Assembly: GCF_001026695.1 (NCBI RefSeq)
Contig: NZ_LDNB01000018.1
Coordinates: forward strand, 199-64,198
Length of the DNA stretch: 64,000 bases
Reading direction: 5' to 3'
Origin: Neobacillus vireti
GTDB lineage: Bacteria > Bacillota > Bacilli > Bacillales > Cytobacillaceae
The notes beneath the pieces are model-generated. The model did no database searches. It was not told where the DNA came from and saw only the letters and a list, made by a program, of their open reading frames with translations. Positions 57,401 through 64,000 of the stretch are shown piece after piece (position 1 is the stretch's first letter; the number at the start of each line of letters is the position of its first letter). The position numbers and the translations under genes are program-made.

Positions 57401-57621
57401 AGCGAGACCAGCTGCCAGCCGCTGAGCACGACCCCTTCCACGCCGTCCACTTTCTCCGTCTCAAGCACCGTCCCGAAGAAGCTCTCGGCATGACTGCTGA
57501 AAACGAGGTTCTTCCACATCGACGGAGCCCGAAAATGGCCGCGGACGTCTTGGGCCGTAAGCAGGAAGCGGCCATCTCCTATTTTAGTTGTCAGTAACTT
57601 CAAAAACCTTGTATTCAGCAT
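54469..57621 (-). CDS. ywqA: SNF2-family DEAD/DEAH helicase with VPDT repeat insertion
   Basis: About 1050 residues. N-terminal region unlike known domains plus a bacterial SNF2 helper region (about 1-530), then SNF2_N ATPase with Walker A ADDMGLGKTVQ, DEAQNIKN and a C-terminal helicase domain (GGTGLNLTAANHVIHYDRWWNPAVENQATDRAYRIGQ). Swi2/Snf2-type enzymes move on DNA; in B. subtilis ywqA is paired with ywqB as here. Between motif I and motif Ia a 50-residue stretch contains four VPDT peptides spaced 12 residues apart, encoded by dispersed repeats. ATG at 57619-57621 is chosen (MLNTRFLKLL); an ATG 11 codons upstream is possible. Confidence 0.9.
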   Translation of the reverse strand: MLNTRFLKLLTTKIGDGRFLLTAQDVRGHFRAPSMWKNLVFSSHAESFFGTVLETEKVDGVEGVVLSGWQLVSLFAKESFNRFIEWDWNEESEICLASSLALYEGILEKDWLPDFSVWEHGDFRWKLPERVKDEFDPSFWEQEMAGETTAQFRIGAAESHRTDTNFRDNPAEPHRPHTAFDYLSDLYDNALDAYLTRNSAMKELFGPKLDLLKKQNISGGELARYFDEESWLEWVGIKESDMPFTIGLRLDEPINGEGAWTLDVFLRGKKNVDEVYDVDGAAKIPAKWRPFLEGVDREQTRWVRLIPWLGEDLGDSEETATGDLAAAFMNSRLKTHLTEEEAWMFLTEASETLVALDIEILLPSWWQAMKNANLKVKASLKGSSSHRPSFVGLQAMLDFNWRFSMNGVDLSEDEFGKLVEEKRRLVYIRGRWVKLDPQFIRQIQDLMKRAEKEGLHVRDLLEQELVEPTGAEDELENPKAFAKIQIELNRQWKQMVKQLSEVHEIPLADVPAGLNGELRPYQHLGMSWLWFLRQYGFGACLADDMGLGKTVQLISYLLKVKEIVGDELAAVPDTRNGIGDALVPDTRNRHNVAVVPDTPNGIGAASVPDTPPAKTRRKKVADEVPAKVPTKAALIICPTSVLGNWQKELARFAPEMQVYLHYGSNRLKEEAFSEKVQAADIVLTSYGLSHLDGAEFESMIWSSIAIDEAQNIKNAQTKQSKAVRRLRGRHHIALTGTPMENRLSELWSIFDFTNHGYLGSLGQFQKKFVIPIEKDEKKEKVQQLQGLIRPFLLRRTKKDEEVALNLPDKLEQKEYCPLTAEQASLYEQLIHDTFAEIEKLSGFERKGLILQMLSRLKQLCNHPALYLKEKSAGRELLERSNKMEKLVELIGAVLEQGESCLIFTQYIEMGEMIRATLKKKFGVEVPFLNGSVPKTQRDTMIERFQNGEFPVFLLSLKAGGTGLNLTAANHVIHYDRWWNPAVENQATDRAYRIGQSRFVHVHKLICTGTLEEKIDAMLEKKQHLNDQIITSENWITELSTDELKDLVYLG
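55792..55912 (-). repeat. Four in-frame 13-bp repeats, 36 bp apart, in the helicase gene
   Basis: Copies at 55792 (one mismatch), 55828, 55864 and 55900 (exact). Spacing is 36 bp, not the 34 bp seen outside genes. Each encodes VPDT in the helicase frame within units such as VPDTRNGIGDAL and VPDTRNRHNVAV. Confidence 0.95.
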
Positions 57622-57687
57622 CGTACAGTGTACTCCTTTTAGTGGGGTGGACATGTAATGGCGAAAAGGCCGTTTGGATACCCAGAA

Positions 57688-57798
57688 AATGTCTAATTAG
57701 ACAAAACCCCTCTGAAAATAGACAAAACCTAAATAAAAATAGACAAAACCTCAATAAAAATAGACAAAACCCCTCTGAAAATAGATAAAACCCTATAA
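57688..57798. repeat. 21-bp tandem array, core AGACAAAACC
   Basis: Four units exactly 21 bp apart (AGACAAAACCCCTCTGAAAAT and variants) and a fifth starting AGATAAAACC. Just upstream of the helicase gene on the complementary strand. Confidence 0.88.
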
Positions 57799-57896
57799 AA
57801 AAGGCTGTTCTTGTAAAGAATGTTGTAATAAACTACAATTCCTCTTCAAAAAAATCACGAATAGGGTGTAAAATTACACATATTAGCCTGCGGATT

Positions 57897-58000
57897 TGAT
57901 TTATCAGCGATTTTTGAAAGCTTATTAGCGAATCTTTAATTTTATTAGCGAATCTCCCCACTTTAATAGCGAATTTTCAATTTTATTAGCGAATCGTTAT
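57897..58000. repeat. ~21-bp tandem array, core TTATTAGCGAAT
   Basis: Five imperfect units; the reverse complement of the core is ATTCGCTAATAA, the core of the 47083 array. Confidence 0.78.
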
Positions 58001-58014
58001 AATTTCACCAAAGT

Positions 58015-58109
58015 GTCCACTCCACACGGACAAATGTCCACGAGCGGTGCCTGACACCCACATTCCGAGTGGTGCCTGACACCCACTTTTTCGAGTGGTG
58101 CCTGACACC
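58015..58109 (-). repeat. Composite repeat followed by three 13-bp elements 25-26 bp apart
   Basis: GTGTCCACTCCACACGGACA, AATGTCCACGAGC, then exact GGTGCCTGACACC at 58046, 58071 and 58097. This is the only array with the shorter spacing. Confidence 0.88.
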
Positions 58110-58155
58110 TCACCTGCGACGCCACCCCATCAACGCCCGCAATCTTCATCCCCGA

Positions 58156-59778
58156 CTAAATCAGCTTGCTCCGTCTGCATTCCTCATGGAAGGCGCGGAG
58201 CCGTTTTGTCCGCTCGAGTAGGTTATCGATGAAGTATTGCCAGTCGTCGACGCGTTTCAGCTTCTTGTACAGCGTCCGCAGTTTTTTCAAATGCCTGACC
58301 GCCATTCGGTAGCTAGCGCGATTCTTCTGATCAATCTCGCGCTGGGCGGTCTGATGGAGCATCGCCAGCAGCACCTCGGGCCGCTCCTTCTCGACAAGCT
58401 TCACCCGGTCCTTCGGCAAATCGTAATAGTCGAAACCGGCCAGCGCCTGAAGCTCGCCCCAGCGGTCGTACTGTCCGCGCTCGAACAGCAAATACTCATA
58501 ATCGGCAAAACTATAGGGAAGCATCGCAAGCAGCGCCCGTTCGTACAAATCCGCCCGGTCATTTTCCACACAGTACTTCATAATCGAACGAAGCGCATTC
58601 CGCGCAAACGCCGCACAGCTATGATAGGCACCCAAATGCTCCAAATACCCCTTCACCTTTTGCACAAATAACTCAATCACCGGTCCGGCCCGCTTCCAGG
58701 CCTTCAGCTGACTCAAATATTCAATCCAATAAACCAAATGAGGCGTGAACAAATCATCTTTAATTTGCGCCATCAATTTCAAAGCGAGCTCATCGTGCTG
58801 GAGCAGAAGATTTAAATGAATTGTCGCCACTGCCAGCGGCATGGGATTCTCCCAATCCTGGAGCTCCTTGCCGCGCACCCGAATCTTCTCCAATTCCTCT
58901 TCCCGCCAAGATTTTTTTTTGAAAAAATAAACCCACAACAAGCGGTACAAAAAAATCCGTTCATACTCAAGCCCGTGTGAAGCCGTCAGCAATTCGATCG
59001 CATCATCCTTCAATTTCTCGATAAATTCATCAAAGGCGAACGGCGTCGTCTGCACACCAATTTTTTGAGCAAGCTCCTCGGCATCATCCATCATATTATG
59101 GAACAAATGAAGATAGGCCCGCTTGACCACATCCTCGGTGTGTTCGAGCTGCTCACTCAGCACCGCCAGCTTCCGGAACGACACGACAATCCCGACAAGC
59201 TCATACAACAGGCGCCATTCCTTCTCCACCGGGGCACTAGCATGAATTCGCCGCTCGTAAATCCCGAACAGCTCCGGAATCACAAATGCGCTCGTGTACT
59301 TTTTCGTGGCGAGGAGCGTATCAAAACTCACCTCAAACGAATGCACCCAGCGGCTGTAATCCGGCTTCAAGACGCCGTTCGCCTTGATTAAATCCTTCGC
59401 CGTCTGCATCCCCCAGCCGGAAACCGCCTTCTGCTCACGAATCGGCTCGCGCCACCCGGCCACCCAATCGCCGACACTGCCAGCCCCGGACCGAGCATAT
59501 GCACTGAAAAACACCGCCATCTGATGACGGCACCAGCCCTCCGTCGGGCACGAGCACTCGCTCATCCCCAAAAAGGTAAAATCAAGCAGAACCCTGACCG
59601 GCGTCACATCCTGCACCGTCGCCGTCGCCGTTTCATTGTAAATATGTAATTGCGTAACCAGCCCTTGCCGGTACAGCATCAAGCCCTTTTGCACAAGCTT
59701 CGCATCCTCGACCGTATTGGGATGCAATAATTCGCCAAGCTCATCGGCCAGGCTTAGTATCTGTTGTGTCGCCTCCAA
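58156..59778 (-). CDS. ywqB: SWIM zinc-finger protein
   Basis: 540 residues. A SWIM motif CxCx6CxH (SECSCPTEGWCRHQ, about residues 74-87) near the N-terminus binds zinc and probably DNA or protein; the rest is a long helical region without recognised domains. In Bacillus it is encoded next to the SNF2 helicase YwqA and they may work together (inference). TTG at 59776-59778 with GGGGG upstream. GC content is higher than flanking DNA. Confidence 0.85.
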   Translation of the reverse strand: MEATQQILSLADELGELLHPNTVEDAKLVQKGLMLYRQGLVTQLHIYNETATATVQDVTPVRVLLDFTFLGMSECSCPTEGWCRHQMAVFFSAYARSGAGSVGDWVAGWREPIREQKAVSGWGMQTAKDLIKANGVLKPDYSRWVHSFEVSFDTLLATKKYTSAFVIPELFGIYERRIHASAPVEKEWRLLYELVGIVVSFRKLAVLSEQLEHTEDVVKRAYLHLFHNMMDDAEELAQKIGVQTTPFAFDEFIEKLKDDAIELLTASHGLEYERIFLYRLLWVYFFKKKSWREEELEKIRVRGKELQDWENPMPLAVATIHLNLLLQHDELALKLMAQIKDDLFTPHLVYWIEYLSQLKAWKRAGPVIELFVQKVKGYLEHLGAYHSCAAFARNALRSIMKYCVENDRADLYERALLAMLPYSFADYEYLLFERGQYDRWGELQALAGFDYYDLPKDRVKLVEKERPEVLLAMLHQTAQREIDQKNRASYRMAVRHLKKLRTLYKKLKRVDDWQYFIDNLLERTKRLRAFHEECRRSKLI

Positions 59779-60285
59779 AGCCGCAGCCCCCTTTTTTTGA
59801 AAAATAAAATCGAAAACGTCGAGTCCGAAGCCTTCCTTTTTTCGAAAAGCAAAATCGAAACGTAGTGGCTTCTTTTATTCCTCTGTTATAACTGAATTTG
59901 ATTTCACAATGTTTGAAAAATAAACGGTAAAATTCCGTTTAAATTGGGAAATACCCATATTTCCTTTTAAATAAAGGGAGATTTTCCGCTTATATTATCC
60001 AAATCGTTGAATTTTGCCTTATTTAAAGCAGTTAATCGGAATATCTCCGCTTATATCTGCTTCTTAAGCTTCCTCTATATACATTAGCCGGAAATTCTCC
60101 GCCTATGAAATCTCATACCTACACGAAAATCAGGACCGCAGCCCCTCTATTGAAAATAAAACGGTAAACACGTTAAAAAAATCCATATTCCTTTATTATA
60201 CCCAAAAAATCACTATTAGAGGAGAGGGAGGATTGGAAAGAAGGAAAAAGCTAAATCACTGAAGAATTAGTTTACTATCAAAAAA
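59779..60285. other. AT-rich gene-free stretch with diffuse ~55-bp repeats
   Basis: CTCCGCTTATAT-like motifs occur at about 59935, 59985, 60045 and 60100, spaced 50-60 bp. Two GAAAA(T/G)(A/C)AAAATCGAAA segments lie at 59800 and 59838. No gene seen. Confidence 0.55.
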
Positions 60286-60301
60286 AATGGGGGATCCGTG
60301 C

Positions 60302-60665
60302 ATGGATTTCAAAAGCTTGCTGCTGTTTTTAATTCCTTGGATGCTATTCATTAGTCTTTTTGAGTTCATTTTACGAAAAAAATTAAACATTAAAAGGCCA
60401 AAAGGCTTCTATCACAGGGTGAACAACCTGCACAAAAGAGTAGAAACGGGTGTCATCATTGTTTTTTTTTCTTTCCTATATCATCATGGAGTTCTTTTTT
60501 TCCGGAATGGGCAAATATACGTTGTTTATCTTTTTTACCGTTATATTTGGCATCCGCGCTTTTATGGAATGGAAATTTGATCGCCTGAAAAGGGAATACA
60601 TCATTACCTTCTGGGGATTATGCCTCTTTTGTGCTTTTACCATTAACTTCATCTTACTGTTTTAG
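60302..60665 (+). pseudogene. DUF4181-like membrane protein gene split by a frameshift
   Basis: The first frame gives MDFKSLLLFLIPWMLFISLF ... RVETGVIIVFF and the second frame continues FLSYIIMEFFFSGMGKYTLFIFFTVIFGIRAFMEWKFDRL to the stop at 60665. Together they make a ~120-residue protein with four membrane helices, the size and layout of DUF4181 proteins. The break is at the T9 tract 60462-60470; one T fewer would restore the frame. It could be a real frameshift, slippage or a base-calling error. Confidence 0.7.
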
Positions 60666-60672
60666 GGGACTC

Positions 60673-60831
60673 ATGTTTAGGCCGTTTAGACACAATTTCT
60701 CCCTAACAGTACTGGGGAATTTCAATGACCCTGATGGGAACTCGCTTGAATATTTGTCCGTCCTCGACGGTGAGCCGCAGCCGGAGCTTGGCGCCATCCA
60801 TTTGAGCAAATGGAACCAGCTTCAATCATAA
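60673..60831 (+). pseudogene. C-terminal remnant of a VOC/glyoxalase-family gene
   Basis: The conserved part reads NFNDPDGNSLEYLSVLDGEP and PELGAIHLSKWNQ, the last strand and tail typical of VOC-superfamily proteins, where DPDGNxLEY carries a metal ligand. Only about 40 residues remain; no upstream N-terminal part exists and no ribosome binding site precedes ATG 60673. Confidence 0.5.
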
Positions 60832-60999
60832 CGGCGGGAGTGACGGAGGACAGGCACCCCAATGTCCATCAACGATAAAAGTTGGAAGATAAATTTTTAA
60901 AAAATTTCCAATATATAGCTTAAATTGCGGATGATATACTAAAAAAGTTAATAACTGTAAGACATTATTTTATTTCTCAGGGGGATTTTCTTCATACAA

Positions 61000-61369
61000 T
61001 GGTATTTGAAAGTGATGTAGAATTACGTCGGATTTGCAGGGAGAGCAAGGCGTCAGGAATATTGGATGTTTTATCTTGTTAATTCTATTATTTCCATTAT
61101 CCTTGTCGCTTTGATGGAGCTTCAGATTCATTAGCAATAATCGTTTTCATTTATTTTTTGGTTTACCATCTTTAGCTGTCGCCGTTCGCAGGCTTCACGA
61201 TACCGGAAGAAGCGGCTGGTGGATGTTTATTAACTGGGTTCCATTTGGCGGCATCGTCTCCCTTGTCTTCATCTGTACCAATAGCCAGCCGGGGGCGATA
61301 ACCAATACGGCACAAATCCAAAAGCATGACCTAAGGAACAAAAGACCAGGCACCCTGTCCCACTCTTAG
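61000..61369 (+). pseudogene. DUF805 membrane protein gene, decayed
   Basis: Frame at 61000 reads WYLKVM, stop (TAG 61018), NYVGFAGRARRQEYWMFYLVN and IISIILVALMELQIH, stop. A second frame from about 61162 reads LPSLAVAVRRLHDTGRSGWW, MFINWVPFGGIVSLVFICTNSQPG to TAG 61367. These are the N- and C-terminal halves of DUF805 proteins with an internal stop, a frame change and probably a deletion of the middle helices. Confidence 0.75.
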
Positions 61370-61394
61370 TGAGACGGGGTGCCTGTCCCTGTAT
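61345..61394. repeat. Hairpin-forming repeat at the end of the DUF805 remnant
   Basis: CAGGCACCC/GGGTGCCTG arms with inner GTCCCACT/AGTGAGAC. Related in core (CAGGCACC) to the 13-bp family. Could act as a terminator in neither direction for lack of a T run. Confidence 0.65.
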
Positions 61395-61491
61395 CGCTTG
61401 ACATATATTCAAATAATTGGGTTAAGTATTTGTTCAGTTCGAAGCCGTTTTCGCTAGCAAATTCCGATAGTAACAATTTATTTTCCTCCAT
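61366..61491 (-). CDS. Small 41-residue protein, unknown
   Basis: On the minus strand ATG at 61489-61491 has GAGGAGG eight bases upstream. The product is acidic (MEENKLLLSEFASENGFELN and KYLTQLFEYMSSDTG) and ends TGTPSH inside the hairpin repeat, so its natural C-terminus may have been replaced by the repeat. I do not recognise a family. It overlaps the dead DUF805 frame by four bases. Confidence 0.5.
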   Translation of the reverse strand: MEENKLLLSEFASENGFELNKYLTQLFEYMSSDTGTGTPSH

Positions 61492-61634
61492 CCTTCATTC
61501 CTCCTCGATTTATGATCTACTAGTATTATTACCAATCTTGCAATCTTTTAATCAGGTAAAATAAAAAAAACTCGCTGGTGGGCGATTTATGAGGCGTAGT
61601 TGCACTTATGTCTGATAGGAAAGTTATACATAAA

Positions 61635-61670
61635 AAAGCCAGTATCCTTTTATAGGAGACTGGCCAAAGC
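61635..61670 (-). terminator. Terminator of the LysM-NlpC gene
   Basis: AAAAAAGCCAGT and ACTGGCC arms; on the minus strand the stem is followed by TTTTTTA. Confidence 0.8.
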
Positions 61671-61672
61671 TT

Positions 61673-62950
61673 TTAGTAGAGCCGCTTAAATGCCGCAAAG
61701 TGAGCGGTATAGTAGGGGCTTTTTAGATTGGAAATCATGATGCCGTACTTTTCATCGGCGTGGATGAATTGGTCGCCGCCGAGATAAAAACCGACATGGG
61801 AGATTCCTTTTGTGTATGTATTTTCAAAAAATACAAGGTCGCCGGCTTGCGGTTTGTCGACATAATAGCTGCGGTCATAATAGCCTGCTGCCGAATAGCG
61901 GCCGATTTTCGTGCCTGCTTGGTTCGCGACGTAATAAATGAACCCGCTGCAGTCGAAGCCGGAGAGAGTGCTGCCGCCCCAAACATAAGGAACGCCGATT
62001 ACACTCTTTGCAGCCGCAATCGTCTTTGCGGCAAAATCAGTTTTTGCTGTACCATCTGTCTTCCCAGTACCAGCGGTCTTCGGTACCTCAGCACTGGTGC
62101 CTGACACCTTCAGCTTCTGTCCAATATAAATCATGTCGGATTTTAGGCCGTTGAGTGCCTTCAAGTCCTGAACGGTCATTTTATATTGGGCAGCAATTTT
62201 TCCGAGGATATCACCGCTTTTTACAACATACTCAGATGTCACCGGCGGCTTTACAGTTACCGGCGATGTTGTCACCGGCGGCTTTACGGCTGCAGGAGGT
62301 GTCGTAACCTTTGGCGGTGCTGCAGTGGTGTTTTTTGCTGTGACCTTTAGCTTCTGCCCAGCATAAATCATATCTGACTTCAAGTTATTCAGTGTCTTCA
62401 ACTGCTGAACGGTCATCTTAAATTCGACACCAATTTTGCTCAGGGTGTCGCCGCTTTTGATGGTATACTCACTTGTTGTTGTTTGCTGAGCTGGTGCAGT
62501 TGCAGCCGGAGCGAGAGCCTGTGGAGCCGGCTTCGGAGCAGTCACGGTCACAGTTTGGCCGGGAGCAGACACCTTCAGGACTTGTCCGACAAGAATCAGT
62601 GTCCCGCTCAGGTTGTTCCATTGCTGCAATTCACCGACGGTCACATTGTAGCGGTTGGCAATTTTGATCAAGGCATCACCGCTCACAACTGTATAAGTGG
62701 TTTGTTTTACCGCTGTAACGGTTGTAGTTGCAGGAGCAGAGCCGATTTGTAAAATTTGATTTTCATAAATTAGATCGGATTTTAATCCGTTCTGGACCTT
62801 GATTTCATTGACACTAGTCTTATATTTCAAGGCAATTTTTGATAGGCTGTCCCCTTTTTGAACCTTGTAGCTATCAGCGAGGGCGGAACCGGCAAACAGC
62901 GTCGAAAAAAGGGCTGTTGTCGAAAGTGTGCGAATAATAGTCTTCTTCAT
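61673..62950 (-). CDS. Peptidoglycan endopeptidase with four LysM domains and NlpC/P60 domain
   Basis: 425 residues. Signal peptide (about 1-25, ALADS), LysM domains starting near residues 27, 83, 163 and 238 (each YxVxxGDxLxKIA-like), then an NlpC/P60 domain (about 308-425) with catalytic cysteine in SGFDCSGFIYYV and histidine in ISHVGFYLGGDQFIHADE. It is of the LytE/CwlS/LytF type that cuts D-Glu-DAP links. An exact 13-bp repeat at 62096-62108 encodes VSGT at the end of LysM 4. GAGGTGA precedes ATG at 62948-62950. Single gene with its own terminator. Confidence 0.94.
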   Translation of the reverse strand: MKKTIIRTLSTTALFSTLFAGSALADSYKVQKGDSLSKIALKYKTSVNEIKVQNGLKSDLIYENQILQIGSAPATTTVTAVKQTTYTVVSGDALIKIANRYNVTVGELQQWNNLSGTLILVGQVLKVSAPGQTVTVTAPKPAPQALAPAATAPAQQTTTSEYTIKSGDTLSKIGVEFKMTVQQLKTLNNLKSDMIYAGQKLKVTAKNTTAAPPKVTTPPAAVKPPVTTSPVTVKPPVTSEYVVKSGDILGKIAAQYKMTVQDLKALNGLKSDMIYIGQKLKVSGTSAEVPKTAGTGKTDGTAKTDFAAKTIAAAKSVIGVPYVWGGSTLSGFDCSGFIYYVANQAGTKIGRYSAAGYYDRSYYVDKPQAGDLVFFENTYTKGISHVGFYLGGDQFIHADEKYGIMISNLKSPYYTAHFAAFKRLY

Positions 62951-63104
62951 CTAGAAAAAATCACCTCATATTTTCATATTTGCCTACATTTTACCATAGT
63001 TTGCTAAAATATTATTGGAAAAATGAAAAATAGGGCGAAATTCTTATGAAGCCAAAGTCACTGGAAATACCTTTTCACTTAAATCCCTTTTTTCTTAATT
63101 ATAC

Positions 63105-63158
63105 AAAAAGTACCCTATAGGAGACTTTTTTAAGTGTCTACTCTATAGGGTACTTTTT
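63105..63158. terminator. Long bidirectional terminator
   Basis: AAAAAGTACCCTATAG and CTATAGGGTACTTTTT form a 16-bp stem around an inner AGAC/GTCT stem. It serves the minus-strand gene at 63183 and may also shield the LysM gene's upstream region. Confidence 0.9.
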
Positions 63159-63182
63159 ATTTATTGCAGAGCCTTTTTACAT

Positions 63183-64000
63183 TTATTTGTTGGCTTCTTT
63201 TACAGTCAATAAACCTTCAGACTTGCCCGGTTCAAGCATTAGGTGATACTGGCCAATTTGTGGGTTATCTAAGAGGACCGTGTTATTTCCTTTTTTTAAG
63301 ACAACATTGAGTTTTAAATCGTTCGATATTAATGTTACTTGTTTGCCTTCTTGTAAGTCGACGTTGAAATTTACTTTAATCATTGTATTTGCTTTTAAAA
63401 TTGTATTTTTTGGATCAAATCCTGAAGGTGTTACATTTATAGTTGCAACCTGTAAATCATTCTCTTCGTCCATTACAGCATTTTGTTTCTGAGGCTGACC
63501 AATTACACCAACATGAAAATGGTTAAGATTTAGAAGAATAATAAAGAGCAAGATAGCAAATATTGATGAAAGTGCAATAGTTGGTGCAAGAGAAACCTTG
63601 TTTTTGACCTTTTTAGAACGTTTTTTATTCTGTTCGGTAACAATCTGTTTATCAAAAAGTTTTAAAAGCAAAAAGATGAAAAGGACAAAAAAGATATCAA
63701 CTATAAGAAAAGGTGTTGTAGATATAAACGTCATAAATCCTAATGTGCAGCCAATCGATGCACCAATAAGACCTGATAATAATTCATTTAGCCCTTTGAC
63801 CTTTTGGAAGGGACCGCCAACAAGATATCCACAAATGATAGCAACAAGAAAACAAATAATAATTGTTAAAGTAAGATTATAATTAGAAATCTGCATCAAC
63901 AAAAAGCCAACCGTTGCAGTAGAAAATCCTGTTAGTAATGTTGTAACAGTTCCAATTGCCTTGGAGAAATTTTCTTTGTTGCGATTAAAGTGGAGAATAC
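63183..64000 (-). CDS. Membrane protein with extracytoplasmic cupredoxin-like domain (partial, 5' end outside window)
   Basis: The reading frame is open to the window edge (ILHFNRNKENFSKAIGTVTT continuing into LLTGFSTATVGFLLMQISNY), so the start lies beyond 64000. At least five hydrophobic segments (residues about 12-150 of the visible part) precede an exposed domain of about 90 residues (VATINVTPSGFDPKNTILKA ... GQYHLMLEPGKSEGLLTVKE) that resembles EfeO/cupredoxin-type beta folds but lacks obvious copper ligands. I do not recognise the whole protein. Confidence 0.72.
   Translation of the reverse strand, partial: ILHFNRNKENFSKAIGTVTTLLTGFSTATVGFLLMQISNYNLTLTIIICFLVAIICGYLVGGPFQKVKGLNELLSGLIGASIGCTLGFMTFISTTPFLIVDIFFVLFIFLLLKLFDKQIVTEQNKKRSKKVKNKVSLAPTIALSSIFAILLFIILLNLNHFHVGVIGQPQKQNAVMDEENDLQVATINVTPSGFDPKNTILKANTMIKVNFNVDLQEGKQVTLISNDLKLNVVLKKGNNTVLLDNPQIGQYHLMLEPGKSEGLLTVKEANK

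Noticed and set aside
1..64000. Transposase, prophage, integrase, tRNA or rRNA genes
   Set aside because: None seen on either strand by reading; only non-autonomous repeats are present.

Overview
The window is a chromosomal segment from an endospore-forming member of the Bacillaceae. Evidence: spoIID, spoIIQ, spoIIID and mbl lie in the Bacillus subtilis order (ywzB, ywmB, murA, spoIID, spoIIQ ... spoIIID, mbl ... fabZ, ywpF, ssbB ... ywqA, ywqB); there is a complete sigB operon; Shine-Dalgarno sequences are strong and GTG/TTG starts are frequent. The nuo operon and the RsbK/RsbY/RsbM type of sigma-B control point away from B. subtilis itself and toward lineages such as Neobacillus, Mesobacillus or the B. 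cereus side of the family. The genus is an inference. I see no rRNA, tRNA, CRISPR array, prophage or transposase.

Layout. 1-800: terminator of an upstream operon, then a large inverted repeat carrying the nuo promoter. 804-11523: eleven-gene nuo operon (nuoA-D, H-N), without the NADH-input module nuoEFG. 11600-17750: stress and membrane genes (CsbD, a small lipoprotein, a multi-helix channel-like protein flanked by two copies of a 185-bp structured repeat, a CNNM/CorC-type protein, CorA). 18064-26456: general stress block gsiB, rsbV-rsbW-sigB-rsbY, dps, rsbK-rsbM. At least nine candidate sigma-B promoters fall between 11.8 and 29.2 kb. 26671-29574: a cardiolipin-synthase-type enzyme and small stress proteins. 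29743-41885: cell wall and sporulation genes (ywzB, ywmB, murA, spoIID, spoIIQ, a PBP3-like transpeptidase, spoIIID, mbl). 42251-44475: epuA-like, fabZ, ywpF, ssbB. 44784-47020: an ECF41-type sigma factor with an FAD oxidoreductase and a matching promoter. 47355-49828: an amino-acid ABC transporter. 50209-53969: a regulator, an unknown protein, an oxidoreductase and a secreted 3D-domain protein. 54469-59778: SNF2 helicase and SWIM protein. 60302-61369: three decayed genes. 61673-64000: a LysM/NlpC peptidoglycan hydrolase and a membrane protein cut by the window edge.

The most unusual aspect is the repeat landscape. A 13-bp element (GGTGTCAGGCACC, either strand) occurs exactly about 23 times and with one to three mismatches about six more. 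In intergenic arrays the copies are almost always 34 bp apart. Inside the SNF2 helicase gene four copies lie 36 bp apart, so the reading frame is kept and a 12-residue VPDT peptide repeat is encoded. Separate tandem arrays with a 21-bp period, each with its own core sequence, fill many other gaps. A 52-bp-period hairpin array lies inside the sigma-B block, and a 260-bp unit carrying its own terminator is triplicated after spoIID. Several proteins (NuoC, RsbK, the PBP, the helicase) carry frame-preserving repeat or low-complexity insertions. All of this comes from reading by eye; no alignment or database search was run.
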